Of a stretch of 21,254 nt of DNA, positions 1 to 8,689 are shown in pieces. Below the pieces are notes generated by a model that saw nothing but the letters and a program-made list of their open reading frames with translations, made no database searches and had not been told where the DNA came from. The stretch's first letter is position 1, and each line of letters opens with the position of its first letter. Location of the stretch: contig CAKPXN010000025.1 of assembly GCA_934202095.1 (NCBI GenBank), positions 1-21,254 of the forward strand, read 5' to 3'. This DNA comes from an uncultured Veillonella sp. GTDB taxonomy: Bacteria; Bacillota; Negativicutes; Veillonellales; Veillonellaceae. A program made the translations under genes and the position numbers.

Positions 1-1722
1 GATACTGGTGAAGTAGCAACTCTTACAGGTTCTAAATGGCGCGAAGAAGGCTTTAATGCGCGTATTGACCATGAGTTCAATAAGAAACAAAGCTTACAGT
101 TCTCCATGAACTATAAAAAAGGTCATGATGGGTATCCAATTTCTACGCCAAGCCGTAAATATTGGAACCAAGAAGATTGGCGCCGTATCATTTCCAATGC
201 AACTATTGGTCAATTTGATGCTAATAACAAATTGATTACAGACCCTAAGTATGTAACGGCTAACAATCCTCAAGGTTACGCACCAACTTTATATGGTGAC
301 ACTAAAAATCCTGGGTATCATAACTTATTTGCCCTAGACGGCAATTATGGTTCTTATAGTAAGTTCAAAAACTTGGACACTGATTTAAAATATACCTTCG
401 ATAAACAAGGTCAACTAGAAAGCTTTGTGCGATTGTATCGTTTAGATCATCGTTATGAGGGTCGTGACACATTCTCTTGGTATCGTGGTACTAAAGCTGA
501 AGCTCGTGCAGCTTATGCGGCAGCATTCCCTAATGGTGCTACTGTTGAGCAATTTAATGCTTGGGTAGATGCTAATCTAGCACCATTCCCAGATCGTCGT
601 GATGCATTGCGTCAATGGATTGCTGATACAGGTGGTATGGCTGGTAGTCCAAATAGTTGGTATAAAGAGACTAAAAATGGGATTGAGCTTCAATGGACAC
701 GTCAACTTGATAAGCATGATATCATCGCCAATATCGATTACAGTCGTTCTCAATTAAATTCTCGTTCTATTAAAAGCAATGGTAGTGTAACATCTTCTGA
801 TATTCGCCGTAATACGTTGTATGCGTATTTGCAAGATAAAATCTATATTGGTAACAATGTGGAGTTAACACCAGCATTGCGCTATGTACATTATAGTAGT
901 ATTGAAGGTAGTGGTAGTGGCGATTCCCAAGGTAAAGGTAGTGTAAGTGCATTAACACCTAGCTTACATGGCCAGTTTAAACTTAACAAAAAAACTAGCA
1001 TGTATGCTGGCTGGACACGTATCATGAGACCACTTAAAACAGGTGACTACAGTGCAGTTGACGGCGTATACAATACACCATTAGATGACGAAAAAGGCGA
1101 TGCTTTCACTTGGGGCGTACAACACACATTTGGTAAAGATAACAACACAACTGTTGCTGTTCACTATGATTACACACGCATGAAAAACGCTATTGCTACA
1201 TTGCCAATCTGGAATAGCACATCTGGTGATTTTGAAAAAACAGCAGTTAATGCTAAAGAAAACAAACAATCTTTCAACATTACAGTGGATCATAAATTGA
1301 ATAAACATGTAACAATGAGTGCATCTTACTCTCATATGAAGGACAAATGGATGTCTAAAGGTGGCTGGGTTCTCGATCCAAACTGGGGTTATAGCAATAG
1401 CGATGATATTAACGTGGCTATTAACAGCTTGCGTCCACAAAACCACTATGCATTGAATATTTCCTATGATAACAAACGCCTATACTCTGGCTTGTTAATT
1501 AACTGGTACACTGGCAATAGCGATTATGCATTTACTCATAGACGTTTCTTAATTGTGGATTGGAACCTCAACTATGATGTAACAAAAGATTTAACTGCGT
1601 ACATTGTAGTGAACAATGTTCTTAACCGCGCATATGAAACAAGCTATAGTGCTTATAATGGTCGTGGTAGTGCGGCTATGCCAGCACGTTCCTTCATGAT
1701 TGGGGCGAAATATAAATTCTAA
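1..1722 (+). CDS. TonB-dependent outer-membrane receptor, C-terminal part (5' end outside window)
   Basis: The reading frame is open from base 1, so the gene begins upstream and only about 573 C-terminal residues are visible. These lack the plug and TonB box and consist of alternating aromatic/polar strands typical of a 22-strand barrel. The last residues, GAKYKF, end in phenylalanine, the usual outer-membrane barrel assembly signal. An internal ATG at 106 is not a plausible start because the homologous frame continues upstream of it. The barrel resembles the CirA/FepA-type receptor group in general character, but it is clearly less similar to the other three receptors here than two of those are to each other. 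The stop codon overlaps the start of the next gene (taATG), which argues for cotranscription with the SBP and ABC importer that follow. The ligand is unknown; a metallophore or tetrapyrrole is inferred from the neighbours. Confidence 0.9.
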   Translation, partial: DTGEVATLTGSKWREEGFNARIDHEFNKKQSLQFSMNYKKGHDGYPISTPSRKYWNQEDWRRIISNATIGQFDANNKLITDPKYVTANNPQGYAPTLYGDTKNPGYHNLFALDGNYGSYSKFKNLDTDLKYTFDKQGQLESFVRLYRLDHRYEGRDTFSWYRGTKAEARAAYAAAFPNGATVEQFNAWVDANLAPFPDRRDALRQWIADTGGMAGSPNSWYKETKNGIELQWTRQLDKHDIIANIDYSRSQLNSRSIKSNGSVTSSDIRRNTLYAYLQDKIYIGNNVELTPALRYVHYSSIEGSGSGDSQGKGSVSALTPSLHGQFKLNKKTSMYAGWTRIMRPLKTGDYSAVDGVYNTPLDDEKGDAFTWGVQHTFGKDNNTTVAVHYDYTRMKNAIATLPIWNSTSGDFEKTAVNAKENKQSFNITVDHKLNKHVTMSASYSHMKDKWMSKGGWVLDPNWGYSNSDDINVAINSLRPQNHYALNISYDNKRLYSGLLINWYTGNSDYAFTHRRFLIVDWNLNYDVTKDLTAYIVVNNVLNRAYETSYSAYNGRGSAAMPARSFMIGAKYKF

Positions 1723-2744
1723 TGATTAGATTTAGCGCATTAATACTATGTCTATTACTATGCGTAGGCTGTGGTCCTCAGCAGGTGACTGTTGAGGACC
1801 ATCAGTCTACACCGACGCATATCGAACTACAGCCGCCTGTAACAATCAAGTCCTATGTGCGCCGAGGGGAACCTTTTGAAAGTACATATACGGCAGTACC
1901 AGAGCGCGTTGTGGCGATGTGGCAAAATTCCATTGAAACTATCATTGCTCTTGGAGAAGGCGATCGTATTGTAGCGGGTATGGGAATTCCAAATCGTAAA
2001 TACGTGCGATCAGAATACCGTGAAGCGTATGACAAAATTCCCTATAAGGATATGAAATATGCTAATTTAGAAAGCGTATTGATGATGAAGCCCGATTTAC
2101 TAGTTGGTTGGCGATCTACTTTCACCAATAAAGGATTACGAACCCCTGCGTTCTGGCAGGCACGAAATGCAAATGTGTATATTGCAGAATCCTCTCTAGG
2201 GGCACAATCTGCATTGACCATGGATATGGAGTACCAATATATTCGTGATTTAGGGCGTATCTTTAACCGCAACATGGAGGCAGAAAAGCTGATTCACGAT
2301 ATGGAGCAATCTGTAGCACATACAGTAGCTCAAACGGCTCATGAAAAGACACCAAAAGCATTGTTTGTCGAGGTTGAAGGTAAGCAGTTCCGCTTGTATG
2401 GACATAAGACATTAGCTGGTAATATAGGGGATTCCTTGCATGCCAATGTAATTGATACAGATACGCCATCTATTAGTATGGAGGATGTGGTGGAAGAAAA
2501 TCCTGACGTTATATTCTTGATTGTATCTGATGGTGAATATAGCCAAGCGGATACGATTATGAACTATGTTTTGACACATCCTGGCCTACAAAGAGTAAAT
2601 GCATTGCGTAATAAGCGAGTTTATTTCTTGCCACTCCTTGCCGTCTATAGTCCTGGTATTCGATTATCCGATGGCATCGATATCGTATCACATGGGTTAT
2701 ATCCAGATCTTTACCCTCAAGGGGTACCCGATTTAATTCATTAA
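1722..2744 (+). CDS. Periplasmic-facing lipoprotein substrate-binding protein (FecB/BtuF class)
   Basis: A 340-residue class III SBP (Peripla_BP_2 fold) that would deliver a metal chelate or tetrapyrrole to the permease encoded next. The first 16 residues are a hydrophobic lipoprotein signal, followed by lipobox C-V-G-C with the lipidated cysteine at residue 17. After a short linker comes the typical PERVVAMW segment, then KPDLLVGW, and a second lobe with ENPDVIFLIV and NKRVYFLP, all recurring elements of this family. The start ATG overlaps the stop of the upstream receptor by one base, so translational coupling is likely. This SBP is more divergent than the other two in the window, which share an FDDMCKYM block that is absent here. 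Its mRNA contains a strong hairpin just after the lipobox codon (listed separately). The substrate cannot be read from the sequence. Confidence 0.93.
   Translation: MIRFSALILCLLLCVGCGPQQVTVEDHQSTPTHIELQPPVTIKSYVRRGEPFESTYTAVPERVVAMWQNSIETIIALGEGDRIVAGMGIPNRKYVRSEYREAYDKIPYKDMKYANLESVLMMKPDLLVGWRSTFTNKGLRTPAFWQARNANVYIAESSLGAQSALTMDMEYQYIRDLGRIFNRNMEAEKLIHDMEQSVAHTVAQTAHEKTPKALFVEVEGKQFRLYGHKTLAGNIGDSLHANVIDTDTPSISMEDVVEENPDVIFLIVSDGEYSQADTIMNYVLTHPGLQRVNALRNKRVYFLPLLAVYSPGIRLSDGIDIVSHGLYPDLYPQGVPDLIH
1772..1801 (+). other. 13-pair RNA stem-loop with GUGA tetraloop inside SBP coding sequence
   Basis: Bases 1772-1784 (TGGTCCTCAGCAG) pair with 1789-1801 (CTGTTGAGGACCA). Twelve pairs are Watson-Crick and one is G-U (1781/1792), closing a GTGA loop at 1785-1788 that fits the GNRA tetraloop class. 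One further G-U pair (1771/1802) is possible. The stem starts at the last base of the lipobox Cys17 codon, about 50 nt into the gene. There is no T-run after it, so it is not a standard terminator. It could stabilise or process the mRNA, or pause ribosomes as the signal peptide emerges. The function is inferred; the pairing is seen directly. Confidence 0.6.
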
Positions 2745-2756
2745 TAAAGGAGCAGT

Positions 2757-3803
2757 ATGCTAAAACGTGTTGGATATACTGCTGGCGGATTTGTCCTCAT
2801 AGGGGTGCTAGCATTAGCCATACTATGGGGACTTTCTGTTGGTACAGTACAGTTTTCACTTTCTCAAATTTTCAATATTGTAATAGATCAATTTTCTAGT
2901 CCTTTAGCGCTTGATGATCCTATGAATAGTCCAGATCAGACTATTATATGGTTACTGCGTATGCCGCGGCTCTTGATGGCTGCCATTATCGGCGCAGGCC
3001 TTGCCGTGTCTGGCGTAATCATGCAAGCTATCGTGAAAAATCCATTGGCGGACCCATATATCTTGGGGATTTCGTCTGGTGCATCTCTCGGTGCTACGGT
3101 AGCTATCCTGTTTGGTGTAGGCGTTATGTTCGGAGAAAATTTCGTAGGTGTTATGGCCTTTATTGGAGCTATGGCGATTTCCTTCGGTGTATTATTTATC
3201 TCCAACCTGGGGGGCCGACCTAATTCTGTAAAATTAATCTTAGGTGGCTTAGCATTAAGTGCCGTATGTAGTTCTTTCTCTAGCTTTGTAGTGTACTTAG
3301 CAGATGATAAGGAAGGCATCCAAACTATTACCTATTGGTTGATGGGGAGCTTTGCAGGTGCTAAATGGGACATGTTGCCTATCATTGCTATCGTTGTTCT
3401 TGTGAGCATTCTATTCTTCTGGTCTCAAAGTAGAATTTTGAACATGATGCTTCTCGGTGATGAGGTAGCTATTACCTTAGGTCGAGATTTGCATAGATAT
3501 CGCCAAGTGTATTTGATTATTAGCTCTCTTATCATCGGTTTTGTAGTGTACGCAGCGGGGATGATTGGCTTTGTAGGCCTTTTAATTCCTCACCTCGTGC
3601 GCATGACGATTGGGACCAATCATTGGACATTGATTCCATTCAGTGCATTAGGAGGTAGTATCTTCCTCGTTATTGCAGATGGTCTCTGTCGTTGCATTAT
3701 TCCTCATGCAGAATTACCAATTGGTATTCTCATTTCTCTCATCGGTGCGCCAACCTTTGTGTACATGTTGGTACGTAAGAACTACGGATTTGGAGGGGAA
3801 TAA
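2757..3803 (+). CDS. FecCD/BtuC-family ABC importer permease
   Basis: A 348-residue, very hydrophobic inner-membrane protein of the FecCD family, which forms homodimeric channels for iron chelates, haem or cobalamin. Recognisable landmarks are the segment LRMPRLLMAAIIGAGLAVSG near residue 70, the family motif NPLADPYILGISSGASLGA near residues 98-116, and the coupling region with GFVGLLIPHLVRM near residues 270-282. Length and pattern fit about ten membrane helices. A good ribosome binding site (AAAGGAG) lies in the 12-nt gap after the SBP. The stop codon overlaps the ATG of the ATPase gene (taATG), so the two importer components are translationally coupled. The substrate is inferred only from family and neighbours. 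Confidence 0.95.
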   Translation: MLKRVGYTAGGFVLIGVLALAILWGLSVGTVQFSLSQIFNIVIDQFSSPLALDDPMNSPDQTIIWLLRMPRLLMAAIIGAGLAVSGVIMQAIVKNPLADPYILGISSGASLGATVAILFGVGVMFGENFVGVMAFIGAMAISFGVLFISNLGGRPNSVKLILGGLALSAVCSSFSSFVVYLADDKEGIQTITYWLMGSFAGAKWDMLPIIAIVVLVSILFFWSQSRILNMMLLGDEVAITLGRDLHRYRQVYLIISSLIIGFVVYAAGMIGFVGLLIPHLVRMTIGTNHWTLIPFSALGGSIFLVIADGLCRCIIPHAELPIGILISLIGAPTFVYMLVRKNYGFGGE

Positions 3804-4564
3804 TGAACATACAAGCAGATAATATCCAAGTTTCATTTGGAGCTAAAAAAATTCTCCACGATATATCCTTAGATATACGAGATAAGGAGTTTGTTGGTAT
3901 TATTGGGCCGAATGGTAGTGGTAAAAGCACATTTTTAAAATGTTTATACCGCGTACTGCAACCTAATCATGGAAAAATTTTCTTTGATGGTACAGAAATG
4001 AGTTCCTTAAGCCATCGTGACACAGCTTTAAAAATGGCTGTGGTAGCCCAGCATAGTACGGTTAACTTTGATTTTTCCGTTCTTGAAATGGTCCTTATGG
4101 GCCGTTCCCCTTATAAAGGGCTACTCGATAGAGATCAAATTGATGACTATGAAATTGCCCGTCATGCGCTGGCTCAAGTCGGCCTTAGTGATTTTGAAAG
4201 TCGCAATTTTAATACCTTATCTGGTGGTGAGCAGCAGCGCGTTATCTTGGCGCGTGCTTTAGCACAACGCACAGAATGCCTTGTACTAGATGAGCCTACA
4301 AACCACCTAGATATTAAGTATCAGCTCGAGCTGATGACGATTGTAAAACGCCTTGATGCAACAGTGGTGGCCGCTATTCATGATTTAAACTTAGCAGCTA
4401 TCTATTGTGACCGCCTCATTGCTCTTAAAGACGGTTCTGTAGTATGTACAGGTACTCCTCATGAAGTGTTAACAGAGGATACAATTCGCCATATATACGG
4501 CGTGTCCGCCACGGTACAAACATTACCGAATGGACGATTGAACATTATATATCATATGGAATAA
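3803..4564 (+). CDS. ABC importer ATPase (FecE/BtuD/HmuV type)
   Basis: A 253-residue nucleotide-binding subunit that powers the preceding permease from the cytoplasmic side. All catalytic motifs are present: Walker A GPNGSGKST (35-43), Q-loop around VAQH (81-84), signature LSGGEQQ (139-145), Walker B CLVLDE (159-164), D-loop NHLD (167-170) and the H-loop histidine at 193 in AIHDLNLAA. It has the usual length for the FecE/BtuD group. The ATG overlaps the permease stop codon by one base. It resembles the second ATPase in the window across its whole core, but lacks the roughly 30-residue C-terminal extension of that protein. Confidence 0.96.
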   Translation: MNIQADNIQVSFGAKKILHDISLDIRDKEFVGIIGPNGSGKSTFLKCLYRVLQPNHGKIFFDGTEMSSLSHRDTALKMAVVAQHSTVNFDFSVLEMVLMGRSPYKGLLDRDQIDDYEIARHALAQVGLSDFESRNFNTLSGGEQQRVILARALAQRTECLVLDEPTNHLDIKYQLELMTIVKRLDATVVAAIHDLNLAAIYCDRLIALKDGSVVCTGTPHEVLTEDTIRHIYGVSATVQTLPNGRLNIIYHME

Positions 4565-4583
4565 CTGATAAAAAGAGGCGTGG

Positions 4584-6527
4584 ATGATGAAACGAATAAA
4601 TAAACAAGTATATGTAGCAGTGCTCATGGCATTAACTGCTATGTCAAGTAACGGGTATGCTGCCGATGTAACACCAAACAATAATGAAGAAGAAGTTACC
4701 ATTAATGTTACAGCCAACCGCACAGCTCTCTTAGATTTAGATACACCGGTATCAACTTCTGTTATTACCCAAGAGGATATACAAAATAGTGGTGCTAAAA
4801 CAGCCTTTGATGCGGTATCTAATGTACCAGGTGTAACTATCAACTCCTTTAGTGCGTCTGGTGCAGATTTCGGCGGTATGGATAGCCGTACGAATATTCG
4901 TGGCCTAGATCGTGGTGCACTAGTTCTCGTAAATGGTATACCTATGAATCTAAATGGTAAAAGTGGAATTGGTGCTATTCCTACGAGTGCAATTGAGCGC
5001 ATTGAGGTCGTTAAGGGCGCATCGTCTACCTTGTATGGAGCAGAAGCTTTAGGTGGTGTCATAAATATCATTACAAAGACGCCTTCCAAAGAAGGCGGTT
5101 CTGCTACGGTAGCTGTAGGAAATCGAGGCTCTAAGCGATTTGACCTTTCCTATGGTACTGATCGATTCCTCTTTGGCATCGATAGAAAATATTGGGGGGC
5201 TCAAGATCCATCCACACCGGTGCGATATGACTATACAGGTCGTAAGGGCTACGACTACTACACTACGCGCAATAAGGGTAACTCCTTAGGTGTGTTTATG
5301 AGTGGCAAGCTTTCAGATAAGGTAACCTTAAATTATAATCGCGCCGAAAGCCGTTCATCCTTTGGCTTGATTAGTACAGAAACAAATCCTATGAGACAGG
5401 CCCGTCATTCTACGACCTATAATTACAAGGATGACCGCAACAACGTATCCTTGATTTACAAGGATGATAATACGACAGGCACCTTGTTCTATAATGACCG
5501 TACTATGCGTGGTGAAAGCCGCGTTCATAGTGCCAAACAGTTCAAACCGACAGATACTAGTTATGTAGCCCGTCAATATGGTATGGATGTACAGCACGAA
5601 TGGGACTTTAGAGGTGGTAAGGATTACTTGATTGCTGGTATTACAGGTAAACAAGAAACCTATCGCGCTACACAGGCCCCTGTGTATACACGTCCTCATC
5701 GTAATACCTATGCGGTGTATAGCAGCTATTCCCGGGAAATTAATCCAAAATGGACTGCTATTTTAGGGTTGCGTTATACCGCTATTAGTGATCCTATTAA
5801 GGACCAACATGTGCTAACACCTCAATTCCAAGTGTTGCATACCATCAATAAAGACTCTTCCATGTATTTGAATATTGGTAAAGCATACACAATGCCTAGC
5901 TTGAGTGATGCATTTCGCAGTGTGAACCGCCAATATACAGCGGTAAGTGGCAAAAATCTTAAACCTGAAGAGGGTTGGAACTATGAACTAGGCTATAAAC
6001 GTATGAATAAGAAGGATAGCTGGAAGGTAGATGTATTCTATATGGACTTCAAGAATTTCTTCCAATGGCAGCCTGATGCCAATGGCCGTCCAACGGTACG
6101 CGTAAACGGCGGTAAATTCCACAATGTTGGTATTGAAGCAGAGTACAATAGACGCTTATCTGATCGCATCAAAATGAGTGTTAGCGGTTCTTACTCTAAT
6201 CCAAAACAAAAGGAAATGAATCAAAATTACTGGAAACAAGCGGCTCCTAAGTTGCAGTTTACAACAGGCATCCATTATAAAAGCACCACATGGGATGCTG
6301 GTACATCCTTGAACTTTGTAACAAAACGTTTGCGCAATCGCGATGGTGGATTGAATCCTAACATTGTTCAATGGAATGCTTATGTAGGGTATCACTTCAA
6401 CAAAGACGCTACATTGCGCCTTGATGCACGCAACCTCTTGAACCGTCATAATGTAGTATCCAATGGTGACTATGAATACTGGGATGCACCATTTAACTAC
6501 GAATTAAGCTATACACAAAAATTCTAA
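4584..6527 (+). CDS. TonB-dependent outer-membrane receptor, full length
   Basis: A 647-residue receptor that takes up a ligand across the outer membrane using TonB energy. It has a signal peptide (about 1-26, ending GYA-AD), a TonB-box-like segment EEVTINVTANR (about 36-46), a plug domain (about 50-165, with NIRGLDRGALVLVNG and STLYGAEALGGVINIITKTP), then a beta barrel ending in SYTQKF with a terminal phenylalanine. In the barrel a YTMPSLSD...GKNLKPEEGW segment matches the place of the FRAP/NPNL region of haem and related receptors, but no histidine lies between the two motifs. Two adjacent ATGs (4584 and 4587) could start it; the GAGG site at 4575-4578 sits 5 or 8 nt upstream, so 4587 is equally possible. 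It is a close paralogue of the next receptor. It follows the ATPase by 19 nt, so it probably ends the first operon. Confidence 0.95.
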   Translation: MMKRINKQVYVAVLMALTAMSSNGYAADVTPNNNEEEVTINVTANRTALLDLDTPVSTSVITQEDIQNSGAKTAFDAVSNVPGVTINSFSASGADFGGMDSRTNIRGLDRGALVLVNGIPMNLNGKSGIGAIPTSAIERIEVVKGASSTLYGAEALGGVINIITKTPSKEGGSATVAVGNRGSKRFDLSYGTDRFLFGIDRKYWGAQDPSTPVRYDYTGRKGYDYYTTRNKGNSLGVFMSGKLSDKVTLNYNRAESRSSFGLISTETNPMRQARHSTTYNYKDDRNNVSLIYKDDNTTGTLFYNDRTMRGESRVHSAKQFKPTDTSYVARQYGMDVQHEWDFRGGKDYLIAGITGKQETYRATQAPVYTRPHRNTYAVYSSYSREINPKWTAILGLRYTAISDPIKDQHVLTPQFQVLHTINKDSSMYLNIGKAYTMPSLSDAFRSVNRQYTAVSGKNLKPEEGWNYELGYKRMNKKDSWKVDVFYMDFKNFFQWQPDANGRPTVRVNGGKFHNVGIEAEYNRRLSDRIKMSVSGSYSNPKQKEMNQNYWKQAAPKLQFTTGIHYKSTTWDAGTSLNFVTKRLRNRDGGLNPNIVQWNAYVGYHFNKDATLRLDARNLLNRHNVVSNGDYEYWDAPFNYELSYTQKF

Positions 6528-6528
6528 T

Positions 6529-6600
6529 ATTTATTTAGGATAGACCTGCTAGAAACATAGTAGTGGTAGGGGGTATAGGTTTTGTGTGGCCTAAATAAAT
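6529..6600. repeat. 11-bp perfect inverted repeat in receptor-receptor intergenic gap
   Basis: ATTTATTTAGG (6529-6539) is mirrored exactly by CCTAAATAAAT (6590-6600), with a 50-nt G-rich spacer. It begins two bases after the stop of the upstream receptor and lies in the 134-nt gap before the next one. The A/T-rich stem and long loop argue against an efficient intrinsic terminator. An imperfect promoter can be read over the right arm (TTGTGT at about 6583, 16-nt spacer, TAATAA near 6605), so the repeat could be an operator. Its function is inference. Confidence 0.45.
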
Positions 6601-6661
6601 GTGTAATAATACAATTATGTGGTTTATATGAAAGTATATGTGTATAAGTGAGGTATTGGTT

Positions 6662-8647
6662 ATGAAAACACAAAGTAAGAGACGTACTTCTATACTTGTT
6701 GGGGTGGCATTGATGGGCTTATCCGTGAATGGATATGCAGCAGAAGTTTCTGCGACACCAGATCGCACAGGTGTAACGGCGGCTACTGAAGCTAGTGGAG
6801 CTACTGAAACCCATACTATTAACGTAACTGCGAATCGCATGGCATTGCTTGATTTGGATACGCCAGCAGCGATGGATGTTATTACCCAAAAGGACTTGGT
6901 CAATAGCGGTGCTAAAAATGCCTTTGATGCGGTGAATATGGTACCTGGTGTGACCTCCTTCTCCTATGGTGCATCGGGCCTTGAGTATGGTGCTATGGAT
7001 AGCCGTGTAAATATTCGTGGCCTTGAACGGGGTTCTTTAGTCCTCGTAAATGGTGTGCCTATGAACCTTAATGGTAAGGGGGGCCTCAGCTCGATTCCAA
7101 CAGGATCCATTGAGCGCGTTGAGGTGCTTAAAGGCGCCGCATCTGCTCTATATGGCTCTGATGCAATGAGTGGTGTTATTAATGTCATTACAAAAACCCC
7201 TACTAAAGAAGGTGGTTCAGCTACAGTAGGCTTTGGTAACATGGGTAGCCAAACCTATAAAATTAACTATGGCACACCACGCTTCCTAATTGGTGTAGAA
7301 CGTAACTTCTTTGGTGCTCAAGACCCAGAAACACCTATTCGCTCAGATATTGGTGGCTATGCTAGAGGCTATGAATATTATACAGCTCGTGATAAGGGCA
7401 ACTCATTAGGCCTATTTATGAGCGGTAAATTGAATGATAAATTAACCTTGAACTTTAGTCGTTTTGAAGGTAATTCCTCCTTTGCGCAGTTGAGTACGGA
7501 AACAAATCCTATCAAGCAAAAGCTGCACTCTACAACATATGCTTATCATGATACAAAAAATAACGTGTCCTTGAGCTATAAGGATCGTAATACGACAGGT
7601 ACACTCTTCTATAATGATCGAGATTTGTATGGTAAAAGTCGCGTACACAGCAAAAAAGCATATACTGTGAGCGATAACAACTATATTGCACGCCAATATG
7701 GTTTTGATGTACAACATGAATGGGATTTCCGGGATGGTAAAGATTACTTAATTGCCGGTATTCTTGGTAAACGTGAAACCTATAAGACTACTGCTGGTCC
7801 GTACTATGGCAACCCACATCGCAATAGCTTGGCCTTTTATGGTACCTATTCCCGTCAATTTAATCCAAAATGGACTGGTATTTTAGGTTTGCGTTATTCC
7901 GATATTAAGGATCCTGTGAGAAATCAAAAGGTATTGACGCCGCAGTTCCAATTGCAACATCGCATCAACAAGGAATCGTCCATGTATATGAATGTTGGCA
8001 AAGCATTTAGAATGCCGAACCTTAGTGATACTTTCAAGAAAATCAACAAAGGCTATGCCTCTGTTAGTGGACGTAACTTGAAACCTGAAGAAGGTTGGAA
8101 CTATGAATTGGGCTACAAGCATATTACCGACAAGGATAGTTGGAAGGTAGCCGCATTCTATATGGACTTTAAGAACTTCTTCTCTTGGAAGCCAGATAGC
8201 AACGGTAAGAATACAATCCGTGTAAATGGTGGCCGTTATAGAAATGTGGGCATTGAAGCTCAGTATGGCCGCAAATTAACGGATCATTTGAAAATGACTG
8301 TTGGTGCATCGTACTCCAACCCTAAACAACGGGAAATCGATAAAACCTATTGGAAACAAGCTAACCCTAAATTGCAGTTTACAGGGGGCCTTCACTATAA
8401 CAGCTCGACTTGGACTGCCGGCACTAGCATCAACTTTGTTACAAAACGTATGAAGAACCGCGATGGCGGTACCAATCCAAATCTTGTAGCTTGGAATGCC
8501 TATGTAGGGTATCAATTTAATGAAAACTCTTCCTTACGCCTCGATGCGCGTAACTTGTTGAATCGTCACAATGTTATCTCTAATGGTGATTGGGAATACT
8601 GGGATGAACCATTCAACTATCAATTAAGCTACACTCAAAAATTCTAG
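6662..8647 (+). CDS. TonB-dependent outer-membrane receptor, paralogue of the preceding one
   Basis: A 661-residue receptor. The start at 6662 is chosen over an in-frame ATG at 6638 because GTGAGGT (6648-6654) sits 7 nt before it and MKTQSKRRTSILVGVALMGL forms a proper signal peptide ending GYA-AE. A TonB-box-like ETHTINVTANR follows an Ala/Thr-rich spacer, then the plug (NIRGLERGSLVLVNG; SALYGSDAMSGVINVITKTP) and a barrel ending SYTQKF. FRMP (449-452) and GRNLKPE (from 470) match the FRAP/NPNL landmarks of haem-type receptors, but without a histidine between them. Similarity to the upstream receptor is strong along the entire length, including nearly identical DNA stretches (for example around 5748 and 7870), so the pair arose by tandem duplication. 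It heads the second module and is followed at 42 nt by an SBP gene with an AAGGAG site. Confidence 0.95.
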   Translation: MKTQSKRRTSILVGVALMGLSVNGYAAEVSATPDRTGVTAATEASGATETHTINVTANRMALLDLDTPAAMDVITQKDLVNSGAKNAFDAVNMVPGVTSFSYGASGLEYGAMDSRVNIRGLERGSLVLVNGVPMNLNGKGGLSSIPTGSIERVEVLKGAASALYGSDAMSGVINVITKTPTKEGGSATVGFGNMGSQTYKINYGTPRFLIGVERNFFGAQDPETPIRSDIGGYARGYEYYTARDKGNSLGLFMSGKLNDKLTLNFSRFEGNSSFAQLSTETNPIKQKLHSTTYAYHDTKNNVSLSYKDRNTTGTLFYNDRDLYGKSRVHSKKAYTVSDNNYIARQYGFDVQHEWDFRDGKDYLIAGILGKRETYKTTAGPYYGNPHRNSLAFYGTYSRQFNPKWTGILGLRYSDIKDPVRNQKVLTPQFQLQHRINKESSMYMNVGKAFRMPNLSDTFKKINKGYASVSGRNLKPEEGWNYELGYKHITDKDSWKVAAFYMDFKNFFSWKPDSNGKNTIRVNGGRYRNVGIEAQYGRKLTDHLKMTVGASYSNPKQREIDKTYWKQANPKLQFTGGLHYNSSTWTAGTSINFVTKRMKNRDGGTNPNLVAWNAYVGYQFNENSSLRLDARNLLNRHNVISNGDWEYWDEPFNYQLSYTQKF

Positions 8648-8689
8648 TAGTTATTTACTTTTTCGTAGAACAATACAAGGAGTATCACC

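Noticed and set aside
4523..5089. Long open frame on the minus strand opposite the start of the second receptor
   Set aside because: It lies antisense to clearly conserved signal, TonB-box and plug sequence, has no ribosome binding site of note and no recognisable protein features, so it is a shadow frame.
5080..5097. 7-bp hairpin CGCCTTC/GAAGGCG with CAAA loop in the second receptor
   Set aside because: It lies in conserved plug-end codons (KTPSKEGG) and is not kept in the paralogous receptor, so it is probably a coding by-product.
6638..6661. Upstream in-frame ATG for the third receptor
   Set aside because: It would add MCISEVLV in front of a good signal peptide, and the ribosome binding site at 6648-6654 lies between it and the ATG at 6662.
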